Program-made: the position numbers and the translations under genes
The notes under the pieces: model-generated
The model's input: the letters and a program-made list of their open reading frames with translations, nothing else
Database searches by the model: none
What the model was told of the DNA's origin: nothing
Assembly: GCF_036227605.1 (NCBI RefSeq)
Contig: NZ_CP109487.1
Location: 8,171,001-8,235,000 of the forward strand
Direction: 5' to 3'
Length of the DNA stretch: 64,000 bases
Source of the DNA: Streptomyces sp. NBC_01439
GTDB lineage: Bacteria; Actinomycetota; Actinomycetes; Streptomycetales; Streptomycetaceae
Shown here: piece after piece, positions 54,210-62,554 of the stretch
Layout: every line of letters starts with the position of its first letter
How positions within the stretch are numbered: position 1 is the first letter of the stretch

Positions 54210-54971
54210 TCACCCCGAGGGTTCCCGACCAGGGGCCCGGTCCGTGTGCAGCCCGGGCTGGTTCAGGTAGAGCAGGCCCACGACCAGCACCGTCGCGGCG
54301 GCCGGCAGCAGCAGCCAGCCCACGGTCCAACCGGCCCGCAGCAGCAGCGCCCCGAGGAACCCGCCGGTGAACATGGCCAAGACGGAGAGACCCCGCAGCC
54401 GCCAGCCGGCCGTCCCGAACCCGTAGGTGTTCTCCCGTCCCATGGCCGAAGCACCCAGGAACGCGGTCATGGACCGGGTGACCAGCGTCGTCGGTACGCC
54501 CGGCACGTTCGCCCGCATGATCGTGGTGTTGCGCAGCCCCATGGCCAGGGCCAGCACCGCCGTGGCCGCCAGATGCCGCGGTGCCGGGGACCCGAACTGC
54601 GGAGCCAACCCCCAGCCGATGCCCGCGGCGGTCAGGATCAGCCCCGCCTCGGCGATGAGGCCGATGACGAACCAGCGCCTCCCGCGGACCTCGGTCACGG
54701 ACTCCAGGTGCGACCCGCAGACCACCCCGACGACGAACGCGGCCAGGGAGATCCCGGGAGCGAGCGTCTCCAGTCTTCCCGCCCCGGCCGCGCCGAAGGC
54801 CAGGAACAGCACGTTGCCCGTCTGCATCGCCGTGAAGGCCGGCCCGAGCGCCAGCAGGCTCGCCGCCTCCACCATCCCGGTCACCCAGGTCAATATGATC
54901 ATCAGTGCGGGCATGCGCGGCGGGAGCAGCGGCGAACCGGCCGTCCGCCCGGCCTCCCGGTTCTCGTCCAT
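54210..54971 (-). CDS. DUF1275/YoaK-family membrane protein
   Basis: 253 residues, about six spans. Signature GMVEAASLLALGPAFTAMQTGNVLFL near the N-terminus, then RANVPGVPTTLVTRSMTAFL with the conserved Thr/Met. Function unknown. ATG at 54971 chosen; the frame continues to 55247 antisense to the phosphatase. Confidence 0.85.
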   Translation of the reverse strand: MDENREAGRTAGSPLLPPRMPALMIILTWVTGMVEAASLLALGPAFTAMQTGNVLFLAFGAAGAGRLETLAPGISLAAFVVGVVCGSHLESVTEVRGRRWFVIGLIAEAGLILTAAGIGWGLAPQFGSPAPRHLAATAVLALAMGLRNTTIMRANVPGVPTTLVTRSMTAFLGASAMGRENTYGFGTAGWRLRGLSVLAMFTGGFLGALLLRAGWTVGWLLLPAAATVLVVGLLYLNQPGLHTDRAPGREPSG

Positions 54972-55041
54972 CACGCCCGACAGTGACACGCCCGCCCGGG
55001 TGCTCCGGCACCGACATGCCGGAACGCATAGGGTCCCGAGG

Positions 55042-55635
55042 ATGAGTGACCTGTTGCTGGTGAGGCACGGCGAGACCGCCTGGAGCGCGAACGGGCGCCA
55101 CACGGGGCGCACCGATCTTCCACTGACCGCACGAGGGGTCGAGGAGGCCATCTCGCTGGCCCCCTGCTTCCGGGACCGGCAGCCGGCCCTGGTGCTGACC
55201 AGCCCGCTGCGCCGGGCCGTCGCCACCGCCGAGCTCGCCGGGCTCACCGGCGGGGAACCCGACCCCGACCTGTACGAATGGGACTACGGAGGCTACGAGG
55301 GGATCACCACCGCGGAGATCCAGAAGACCACGCCGGACTGGTCCCTGTGGACCCACGGCGTGCCGCCCGGCGACAGCGACCACCCGGGGGAGAGCGCCGC
55401 CCAGGTGGGTGCCCGCGCCGACCGGGCCCTGGCCCGCGTCGCGCCCGTGCTCCGCGCGGACGGCGGCGACGTGGTGCTCGTCGCCCACGGCCACTTCCTG
55501 CGCGTCCTCACCGCCCGCTACCTGCGCCTGGAGCCCGAGCACGGCCGGCTGTTCCTGCTGCGCACCGGCACCGTCAGCCTGCTCTCCACGGAGCACGGCC
55601 TCCCGGTGATCGCGGGCTGGAACACCCGTCCCTGA
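55042..55635 (+). CDS. Histidine phosphatase (phosphoglycerate mutase-like)
   Basis: 197 residues. Catalytic RHG in LLLVRHGETAW (residues 7-9), basic loop LTSPLRRAVATAELAG, Asp/Glu of DLYEWDYGGYEGITTAEI, and second His in VLVAHGHFLRVL. The fold is the broad 2,3-bisphosphoglycerate/phosphatase superfamily; substrate undefined. ATG 55042 after a weak GAGGATG. Confidence 0.9.
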   Translation: MSDLLLVRHGETAWSANGRHTGRTDLPLTARGVEEAISLAPCFRDRQPALVLTSPLRRAVATAELAGLTGGEPDPDLYEWDYGGYEGITTAEIQKTTPDWSLWTHGVPPGDSDHPGESAAQVGARADRALARVAPVLRADGGDVVLVAHGHFLRVLTARYLRLEPEHGRLFLLRTGTVSLLSTEHGLPVIAGWNTRP

Positions 55636-55731
55636 CCGGGGCCCTGAGGGTCCCCCCGACCGGGGCCCGGCCGGGTCCGACTGGCACCGCCTCGCCTCGC
55701 GCGGCGGTGCCGTCTGCGTGACCATTCGTAC

Positions 55732-57252
55732 ATGGGTCACGACTCGTACATGGACGACGGCGATGCGGGCGCCGGACCGGAGGGCAAGGACGCGAGGCTC
55801 AAGGCCAACGCGATCGGATTCCTCGACGCGCTCGTCATCGGCCTGAACTCCACCTCGCCCGCCTACTCCCTGGCCGCCGTCCTCGGGCCGATCGTCGCGC
55901 TGGTCGGGATCTACGCGCCGGGCGTGATGCTGGCCTCGTTCGTCCCGATGCTGCTCATCGCGGCCGCCTTCTACTACCTCAACAAGGTGGACCAGGACTG
56001 CGGGACGACCTTCTCGTGGGTCACCCGGGCCATGGGCCCCTGGGCCGGCTGGCTCGGTGGCTGGGCCATCGCCATGACCGGCGTCCTCGTCATCGGCTCG
56101 CTCGCGGACGTCGCCGTGAACTTCGGCCTGCTCGCCTTCGGACTGGACAGCTGGGCCGCCAACGCCTGGATCCGGCAGGGCCTCACCGTCGCGGTGATCC
56201 TCGCCATGACCGGCATCTGCGTCATCGGCACCGAGCTCTCGGCCCACCTCCAGGACATCCTCATCCTCGCCCAGGTCTTCTTCCTGCTGACCTTCGCCGT
56301 GGTCGCCATCTACCGCGTCTACGCCGACACCAGCACCCTGGAATCGATCGAGCCCTCCCTCTCCTGGCTCAACCCCTTCGGCGCCGGCGGCGCCGCCCTC
56401 ACCGGCGGGCTGCTGCTCGGCGTGTTCATGTACTGGGGCTGGGAGTCCGCGGTCAACCTCACCGAGGAAGTGGAGAACTCCGCCACCGCGCCCGGCAAGG
56501 CGGGCCTCTGGTCGACCGTGATCCTCCTGGTCACCTACCTGTCCGTGGGCTTCGCGGTCGTCTCCTACGCGGGCACCGTCTACCTCGCCGAGAACGCGGG
56601 CGAGGAGGAGGCCATCTTCGCGGTCCTCGCCCACGAGGTCATGGGCGGTTGGGACTGGGTGGTGCTCCTCGCCGTCTGCACCTCGGCGCTGGCCTCCACC
56701 CAGACCACGATCATCCCCGCCTCCCGCACCGCCCTGTCCATGGCCCGACGGCACGCGCTGCCGCACCGGCTCGCCCACATCCACCCGAGGTTCCGCACCC
56801 CGGACCTGAGCACGTGGTGGGTGGCCGGCATCGCCATCGGCTGGTACCTGATCGTCAACCAGATCAGCGAGAACGCGCTCCTGGACTCGCTCACCGCGCT
56901 CTCCCTGCTCATCGCCTTCTACTACGCGCTCACCGGCCTGGCCTGCGCCATCTACTACCGCCGCCACCTGTTCGAGAACCCGCACAACTTCTTCCTGATC
57001 GGCCTCGGCCCGGTGGTCGGCGCCGCCCTGCTGACCTGGCTGCTGGTGGAGTCGATCGGCGACATGTCCAACCCGGAGAACTCCGCCAGCGGGGTCTCCT
57101 GGTTCGGGCTCGGCCCGCCCCTGGTCATCGGCATCGGCATCGCGCTCGTGGGCGTGGCCGTCATGTGCTTCTGGCGGGTACGGGACGGCAGGTTCTGGCA
57201 GGAGCGCCGCGGCGTCGTCGACCCGGAACTCGTCCACGCCGGGAAGCACTAG
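55732..57252 (+). CDS. APC-superfamily amino-acid/polyamine permease
   Basis: 506 residues with about 12 spans. The first span region (GFLDALVIGLNSTSPAYSLA) and DQDCGTTFSWVTRAMGPWAG are typical of APC transporters; no soluble domain. The universal stress gene begins 27 bases downstream, and in this family such pairs often work together. Substrate likely an amino acid or GABA-like compound; inference only. No clear ribosome site at ATG 55732. Confidence 0.9.
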   Translation: MGHDSYMDDGDAGAGPEGKDARLKANAIGFLDALVIGLNSTSPAYSLAAVLGPIVALVGIYAPGVMLASFVPMLLIAAAFYYLNKVDQDCGTTFSWVTRAMGPWAGWLGGWAIAMTGVLVIGSLADVAVNFGLLAFGLDSWAANAWIRQGLTVAVILAMTGICVIGTELSAHLQDILILAQVFFLLTFAVVAIYRVYADTSTLESIEPSLSWLNPFGAGGAALTGGLLLGVFMYWGWESAVNLTEEVENSATAPGKAGLWSTVILLVTYLSVGFAVVSYAGTVYLAENAGEEEAIFAVLAHEVMGGWDWVVLLAVCTSALASTQTTIIPASRTALSMARRHALPHRLAHIHPRFRTPDLSTWWVAGIAIGWYLIVNQISENALLDSLTALSLLIAFYYALTGLACAIYYRRHLFENPHNFFLIGLGPVVGAALLTWLLVESIGDMSNPENSASGVSWFGLGPPLVIGIGIALVGVAVMCFWRVRDGRFWQERRGVVDPELVHAGKH

Positions 57253-57279
57253 CGACAAGACCCCCTTAGGGAGCCCCCG

Positions 57280-57705
57280 ATGTCCGTGGTCCTCGGATAC
57301 GACGAATCACCCGGCGCGGAACGGGCCCTGCAGGTGGCGCTGGAGGTGGCCACCGCCTTCGGCGAGCCCCTGGTCCTCGTCTACGGGGCGGCCGCCCCGG
57401 GCCCCACCGGCGAGGAGTCCCGTGCGCACCGCGAAGCCGTCCGCCAGGCGGGCCGTACCGCGCTCGCGCACGCCGTCGAGGCGGCCGACGCGGCCGGGGT
57501 GCCCTCCACGGTCGAGGTGGCCGACGAGAAGCCCGCGCCGGCCCTGTTGGAGTCCGCCGAGCGGCACCGGGCCCGCGTCATCATCGTCGGCAGCTGGGGC
57601 GACAGCCCGATGCGCGGAGCGCTGCTCGGCTCCACGCCGCACAAGCTCCTGCACCTGTCGCCGATCCCGGTGTTGTGCGTACCGACCGGGCCGGAGGGCG
57701 CCTGA
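57280..57705 (+). CDS. Universal stress protein, ATP-binding type
   Basis: 141 residues, single Usp domain. The ATP-binding pattern G-2x-G-9x-G-S is intact in IIVGSWGDSPMRGALLGS. Start ATG 57280 with GGGAG upstream. It follows the permease gene and probably modulates it. Convergent with the antiporter gene. Confidence 0.92.
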   Translation: MSVVLGYDESPGAERALQVALEVATAFGEPLVLVYGAAAPGPTGEESRAHREAVRQAGRTALAHAVEAADAAGVPSTVEVADEKPAPALLESAERHRARVIIVGSWGDSPMRGALLGSTPHKLLHLSPIPVLCVPTGPEGA

Positions 57706-57754
57706 ACAGTCGCGGTGCGACCGGGGCGGGCACCCTCCGGGCCCGGCCCGCCCG

Positions 57755-59035
57755 TCAGGGCCCGGAGAGGGCGTCCTCGGGCTCGGCCTGCGCCGGGGCC
57801 CGGCGGCCCACCTCCTTCCCGGCGCGCAGCCGGCTCAGGGCCGGGCTGGTGATCGCCGTCGTCACCAGGGCCATCAGCACCAACATGGTGAACAGCTGCG
57901 GCCCGATGACGCCGAGTTCCAGACCGACGTTGAGCACCACCAGCTCGGTGAGCCCCCGGCAGTTCATCAGGGCCCCGACCGACAGGGCTTCCCGCCACGG
58001 TCTTCCACAGGCGCGCGCCGCACCCGCCGCGCCGCCCCACTTGCCGAGGAAGGCGACGCAGAGGATGGCGGCCGTCCACAGCCACAGTTCGGGCGAGGCC
58101 GTCAGGCCCCCGATGTCCGTACGCAGCCCCGTGTGCACGAAGAACAGGGGCAGCAGCACAGGCACCGTGAACGCGCGCAGCCGGGCCGCAGAGGCCTCGA
58201 TGCGCTGCCCTGTGCGCGGGGTGACCACCCCGAACAGGAACGCCCCGAACAGCGCGTGCACGCCGATCAGGTCGGTGGCCAGCGCGGACAGGCTCAGCCC
58301 GCTGAAGAGCGCCACCAGCACTGCCGCGTCGCCGGCCCGGTCGGCGCGGGCCGACCAGCGGGCCAACAGCGGTTTCACCGCGTACAGCATGACCAGCGTG
58401 AAGGCCACGGCGAGGCCGGCCGTGGTGGCCGCCTCGATCGGGGAGCCGGCCGTGGAGAGGGCCACCACCAGGGCCAGCAGGCACCACGCGACGACGTCGT
58501 CCACGGCCGCGCAGGCCATGGCGAGCGCCCCGAGCGGAGTTGCGTACAGGCCCCGGTCGATGAGGATCCGGGCGAGGACCGGGAACGCGGTGATGGCCAT
58601 GGCCACAGCCATGAACAGGGTGAACGGCATCCGGCCCACCCCCTCGGGCGCGAACCCGCCGTACATCGCGACCGCGAGGAGCGCGCCCAGGGCCAGCGGC
58701 AGCAACATCCCCGCCTGGCTCACCGCCACCGCGACCCGGGTGTGACCGCGCAGGCTCTTCAGGTCCAGCTCCAGCCCGACCAGGAACATGAAGGCGAGCA
58801 GCCCGAGCTGCCCGAGCACCGAGGTGTACGGCAGTACGGACGGCGGGAAGAGCGCGTGCTGGGCCTGTGGCCAGAGCCAGCCCAGCAGCGAGGGGCCCAG
58901 CAGGATGCCGGTGGCGATCTCGCCCACCACCGGGGGCTGGCCGAACCGGCGGCAGACGGCCGCCCCGGCCTGGCAGGCCACGATCACCACCGGAACGGCG
59001 ATCAGCAGGGCGGGCAGCGGGTCAGCGGACGACAC
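57755..59035 (-). CDS. CPA2-type cation:proton antiporter
   Basis: 426 residues with about 12 membrane spans. Typical blocks: VVGEIATGILLGPSLLGWLW, LGLLAFMFLVGLELDLKSL and the Asp pair in AMACAAVDDVVAWCLLAL that binds the ion. Start GTG 59035, because GGAGG lies five bases upstream; an ATG 12 bases earlier sits on top of that site. It overlaps the flavin-reductase 3' end by 14 bases and so belongs to the halogenase operon. It may supply ions, pH balance or export. Confidence 0.88.
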   Translation of the reverse strand: MSSADPLPALLIAVPVVIVACQAGAAVCRRFGQPPVVGEIATGILLGPSLLGWLWPQAQHALFPPSVLPYTSVLGQLGLLAFMFLVGLELDLKSLRGHTRVAVAVSQAGMLLPLALGALLAVAMYGGFAPEGVGRMPFTLFMAVAMAITAFPVLARILIDRGLYATPLGALAMACAAVDDVVAWCLLALVVALSTAGSPIEAATTAGLAVAFTLVMLYAVKPLLARWSARADRAGDAAVLVALFSGLSLSALATDLIGVHALFGAFLFGVVTPRTGQRIEASAARLRAFTVPVLLPLFFVHTGLRTDIGGLTASPELWLWTAAILCVAFLGKWGGAAGAARACGRPWREALSVGALMNCRGLTELVVLNVGLELGVIGPQLFTMLVLMALVTTAITSPALSRLRAGKEVGRRAPAQAEPEDALSGP

Positions 59036-59645
59036 GGGTACCTCCATCGGGTGCGCCCGGCCGCCCGGCGGCGGCGGGCAGGTCGCGGCGTGCGGCCGGC
59101 TGCGGGGCCGCGGCCGCCGCGGACCACGGGGCGTACCGGCGCAGCCCGTAGAGCAGGGGTTCCCGGTCGTCCCGTACGGTCACGCGGCGGACCTCGGCGA
59201 AGACGGCCGTGTGGTCCCCGAAGCCGACGGTTCTGACCACGGCGCAGTCCGCGACCGCGTGGGCGTCCGCCGTCAGGTGCGGTCCGCCCGCACCCAGCGG
59301 CAGCCGCCACTCGACGTGGTCGAAGCGGTCGGGTGCCCCGGAGGCGAACAGGTCCGAGGTGCTGCGGGCCTGCTCGTGCAGCAGGTTGAGGGCGAAGTGG
59401 CCCCCGGCGAGCAGCACCGCGAGGGTCGGGCTCGCCGCTCGTATGCACACCACGAGCGTCGCCGGTTCGAGGGCCACGCTCGCCAGGGAGGTGCAGGTCA
59501 GGCCGTGCGGCACGGATTCGGCGTCCAGCGTGGTGACGACGGAGACGCCGGTGGGGAAGGCGGCCATGAAGGGACGGATGTCCGCCGGTTGGACCCCGGC
59601 CGACTCGTCCGGTGCGGCGGGATGGGGCACGGAGCGGTGGGGCAT
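59022..59645 (-). CDS. Flavin reductase, FADH2 supplier for the halogenase
   Basis: 207 residues. The flavin_reduct domain shows FMAAFPTGVSVVTTLDAES, GLTCTSLASVALEPATLVV, FALNLLHEQARSTSDLFA and DHTAVFAEVRRV, typical of two-component flavin reductases (RebF/HpaC-like). It reduces FAD with NAD(P)H. ATG 59645 with AGGAG upstream; it starts 84 bases after the halogenase stop, and its 3' end overlaps the antiporter gene. Confidence 0.9.
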   Translation of the reverse strand: MPHRSVPHPAAPDESAGVQPADIRPFMAAFPTGVSVVTTLDAESVPHGLTCTSLASVALEPATLVVCIRAASPTLAVLLAGGHFALNLLHEQARSTSDLFASGAPDRFDHVEWRLPLGAGGPHLTADAHAVADCAVVRTVGFGDHTAVFAEVRRVTVRDDREPLLYGLRRYAPWSAAAAAPQPAARRDLPAAAGRPGAPDGGTRVVR

Positions 59646-59729
59646 GTCTGACTCCTGAGGTGGCTGAAGCAACTGCGGCCCGGCAGCCGGCGGGAGAGCC
59701 GTACTGCCGGGCCGTGGGAGCGGTGGGCC

Positions 59730-61331
59730 TTACGCGCCGTGCAGCTGGCGCAGGTAGTCGTAGGCACTGGGCAGCGTCTCCAGCAGGTTCTGCTGTTGGC
59801 GCTTGACCGTGTCGAAGAGGGGTTCGGCACCGGCCACCGAGTCCGGGCGGTGCGCCAGGGAGGGCAGCGGGGCGTCCGGCTCCAGGCCGAGGCCCGCGAA
59901 GATGCAGTAGTAGCTGCCGTTGGTCCAGAAGTTGCGGAACTCGGCCTCGAAGTTGCCGTAGTACGTCGACTCGTCGGTGATCGGCGAGTTGATGGGCAGG
60001 CCAGCCTTGTAGGCGGAGATCTTCTGCTGGATGTTGTCGGGGAGGGTCAGCTTCTTGTTGGCCTGCCAGAACGGCGTGTCGTTGCGCGGCGCGTAGAAGA
60101 AGTGCGCCTGGATGAAGTCGCGGGTGTCGTCGAACATCACCTCGATCTCGTGGTTGAAGCTGTTGACCAGGCCGTCGTTGAAGGTCTTGTCGGGGAAGTG
60201 CTTGGCCAGCTGGTAGATCGCGGCCGTGATGAAGTAGATGCCGGTCGACTCCAGCGGCTCCAGGAAGCAGGACGACAGGCCGATGCTGACGACATTCTTC
60301 ACCCAAGCGCGGCGATTGCGGCCCACGCGGAAGCGAATGTGGTTGAACTTCGTCTCCTCCACGTCCAGGCCCCACATGTCCGCGAACTCGCGGGTGGCGG
60401 TGTCCTGGTCGGTGAACTTGCTGGAGTACACGTAGCCGGTGCCGAAACGGCCCAGCATGGGGATCTTCCAGGCCCAGCCGGAGGACATGGCGATCGCCGA
60501 GGTGTACGGCTCCACCCCGTTCGCCTCGTCGTCGTGCGGGACGGCCGTCGCCACCGCGCTGTCGCACAGCAGGTGGTCGCTCATGTCGATGAAGGGCTCC
60601 TGCATCGCCTGGTTGATCAGCAGGCCGCGGAAGCCCGAGCAGTCCACGAACAGGTCGGCTTCCAGGGTCAGTCCGCCCTTGGTGTGCAGCGCGGTCACGT
60701 AGCCGCGCTCGTCCTGCTCGACCCGCACCATCTCGTCCTGTACGTGGTTCACGCCCTGCTTCTCGGTGCTGAACCGGCGCAGGTAGTCGGCCACCAGCTG
60801 GGCGTCGAAGTGCCAGGCGTACCGGGTGGCCGGCCGGCCGTCGAGCCAGCGCGGGGCCTTCATCGCGTCCATCACCGGGGGCTCGCGGAAGCAGGCGTAG
60901 TCGAACGGCTCGGTGGTGCGGCCCTCGTACTTGCGCTTGAACCAGTAGTGCGACAGCGGGGTCTGGTCGTAGTCGGGGAGCAGTCCGAAGGGGTGGTAGA
61001 AGTGGTCGGGACCGCCGCCCGGCAGCTCGCGGGCCGTCGACTCGCCCTGCCCGTCGGTCCGCCAGTTGACGAAGCGCACGGCCATCTTGAAGCTCGCGTT
61101 GCACTCCCGCATCCACTCGTCCTCGGCGATGCCCAGGTAGTCGAAGAAGGAACGCTGGAGGTTGGGCACGGTGGCCTCGCCGACACCGATGCGCGGGATC
61201 GTCGACGCTTCGAGCACGGTGATGTCGACCGTTCCCTGCAGCGCCTTTCCGAGGTATGCGGCGGTCATCCAGCCGGCCGTGCCGCCGCCCAGGATGACGA
61301 CCTTCTGAAGCCGGGTGTCGCTGCTGGTCAT
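59730..61331 (-). CDS. FADH2-dependent tryptophan halogenase (RebH/PrnA/Thal group)
   Basis: 533 residues, full length. FAD motif GGGTAGW (15-21), catalytic Lys K82 in [12 protein letters not shown], the hallmark GWAWKIP (285-291), and PLESTG with E361/S362. [15 protein letters not shown] and [12 protein letters not shown] match tryptophan 7-/6-halogenases closely. It chlorinates free L-tryptophan with FADH2, O2 and chloride. The C-terminal [17 protein letters not shown] fits the Thal/SttH (6-) as well as the RebH (7-) set, so regiochemistry cannot be read. ATG 61331 with GAGGG seven bases upstream. First gene of the operon with the reductase and antiporter. Confidence 0.95.
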   Translation of the reverse strand: MTSSDTRLQKVVILGGGTAGWMTAAYLGKALQGTVDITVLEASTIPRIGVGEATVPNLQRSFFDYLGIAEDEWMRECNASFKMAVRFVNWRTDGQGESTARELPGGGPDHFYHPFGLLPDYDQTPLSHYWFKRKYEGRTTEPFDYACFREPPVMDAMKAPRWLDGRPATRYAWHFDAQLVADYLRRFSTEKQGVNHVQDEMVRVEQDERGYVTALHTKGGLTLEADLFVDCSGFRGLLINQAMQEPFIDMSDHLLCDSAVATAVPHDDEANGVEPYTSAIAMSSGWAWKIPMLGRFGTGYVYSSKFTDQDTATREFADMWGLDVEETKFNHIRFRVGRNRRAWVKNVVSIGLSSCFLEPLESTGIYFITAAIYQLAKHFPDKTFNDGLVNSFNHEIEVMFDDTRDFIQAHFFYAPRNDTPFWQANKKLTLPDNIQQKISAYKAGLPINSPITDESTYYGNFEAEFRNFWTNGSYYCIFAGLGLEPDAPLPSLAHRPDSVAGAEPLFDTVKRQQQNLLETLPSAYDYLRQLHGA

Positions 61332-61428
61332 GAAACAGCCCTCATTTCGGATTCGGCGGTTCGGGTGGTCGTGCTCATCAGTGTCGAAAAACGCCCTATT
61401 ACCGCTCTACACCGATCGGATCCAGCCG

Positions 61429-61446
61429 TTGTAGGGCCTTTGTAGA
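61429..61446 (+). promoter_or_regulatory. Candidate SARP heptamer repeats in the halogenase/SARP intergenic region
   Basis: TTGTAGG (61429-61435) and TTGTAGA (61440-61446) are direct heptamers with an 11-bp period, the spacing SARP activators require. They lie in the 174-base region between the divergent halogenase and SARP genes. Only two units are seen, so the call is tentative. Confidence 0.5.
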
Positions 61447-61505
61447 CCCCCCGGACACACTCCTCGCAGGCAGAGCGGCAGGCTGAAAACCACCGGGAGG
61501 ACGCG

Positions 61506-62498
61506 ATGACCACCGCAGCGGACGGGACAGCGGGGCCGGCGGTACGGGTCCGCTTCCTGGGCGACTTCGAGCTGACCGTCAACGGCGCCCCCGTCCAGCG
61601 CTGGCGGGCCGGCAAGGCCCGTGGCCTGTTCCAGTACCTCGTGGTTCACCGCGGCCAGATGCTCACCCGCGACCGGCTCTACGCATCCCTGTGGCCCGGC
61701 GCCGACGCCGCGGCGGGCAGCTCCCTGAAGGTCGCGGCCCACGCACTGCGCCGGGTGCTCGACGCCCACCCCGACCGCCCCGGAGACTCCGGGATCCAAC
61801 TGGTCTACCGGGACTTCGGCTACGTCCTGCACATCACCGGGCTGTGGTCCGACCTCGACCGCTTCCAGGAACTGGTGCACACGGGCCTGCGCGCCGCCGC
61901 GACCGGCGACGCCCCGCTCGCCCGGACCCGGTTGGGGGCGGCGATCGGTCTCTACGGCGGCGAGTTCCTGCGCGGCGAGAGCGCCGATTGGGTCGTCGAA
62001 CAGCGCGAGTACCTCAGGGCGCTCGCGCTGCGGGCCCTGGGCGTGCTGCGGGCCGACGCCGAGGCCCGCGAGGACTTCGTGGAGCTGATCGAGATCTGCA
62101 AGCGCACGCTGGAGATCGACCGCCATCACGAGGAGACCTACCGCGCGCTGATGACCGCACACGGCCGACGCGGTGAACTCGCCTGCGTCCGGCGCTGGTA
62201 CGAGCTGTGCGCCCGCCGGATGCGCGACGAGCTGGGCGTGGCACCCGGCCACGAGACCCAGCGGTTGCTCGCCACCCTGATCCCGGCCGCGGCCCGCACC
62301 TCGGCCCCCGTCTCCGCGGTGACCGGCGCCCCGCCCGCCACGGTCCGCGCGCTGCGGCCGGCCGCCCGCCGCACCGGAACCCCCGCCTGGAGCCCGGACG
62401 CCCGTACCACCGCCCCGGTCCGCCCCGTGCGGCGGGCCAGGCCCGACAACCGGGCCGCGGCCGCCCTGGCCCGCGCGGCCGACCAGGCGACCGCGTGA
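61506..62498 (+). CDS. SARP-family activator (small, BTAD)
   Basis: 330 residues: OmpR-like winged helix (VRVRFLGDFELTVNGAPVQR, RDRLYASLWPGADAAAGSSL) and BTAD (DLDRFQELVHTG, YLRALALRALGVLRA, LEIDRHHEETYRALMTAHGR). No NB-ARC or TPR, unlike the 958-residue regulator at 2183. A ~70-residue Ala/Pro/Arg tail follows. ATG 61506 with GGGAGGA. It is divergent from the halogenase and probably activates the cluster. Confidence 0.92.
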   Translation: MTTAADGTAGPAVRVRFLGDFELTVNGAPVQRWRAGKARGLFQYLVVHRGQMLTRDRLYASLWPGADAAAGSSLKVAAHALRRVLDAHPDRPGDSGIQLVYRDFGYVLHITGLWSDLDRFQELVHTGLRAAATGDAPLARTRLGAAIGLYGGEFLRGESADWVVEQREYLRALALRALGVLRADAEAREDFVELIEICKRTLEIDRHHEETYRALMTAHGRRGELACVRRWYELCARRMRDELGVAPGHETQRLLATLIPAAARTSAPVSAVTGAPPATVRALRPAARRTGTPAWSPDARTTAPVRPVRRARPDNRAAAALARAADQATA

Positions 62499-62554
62499 CA
62501 CCGACCCAGCTGTTCAGCGAGCCCGTGATCCCGTGACCGAGTGAGGACCCCACC

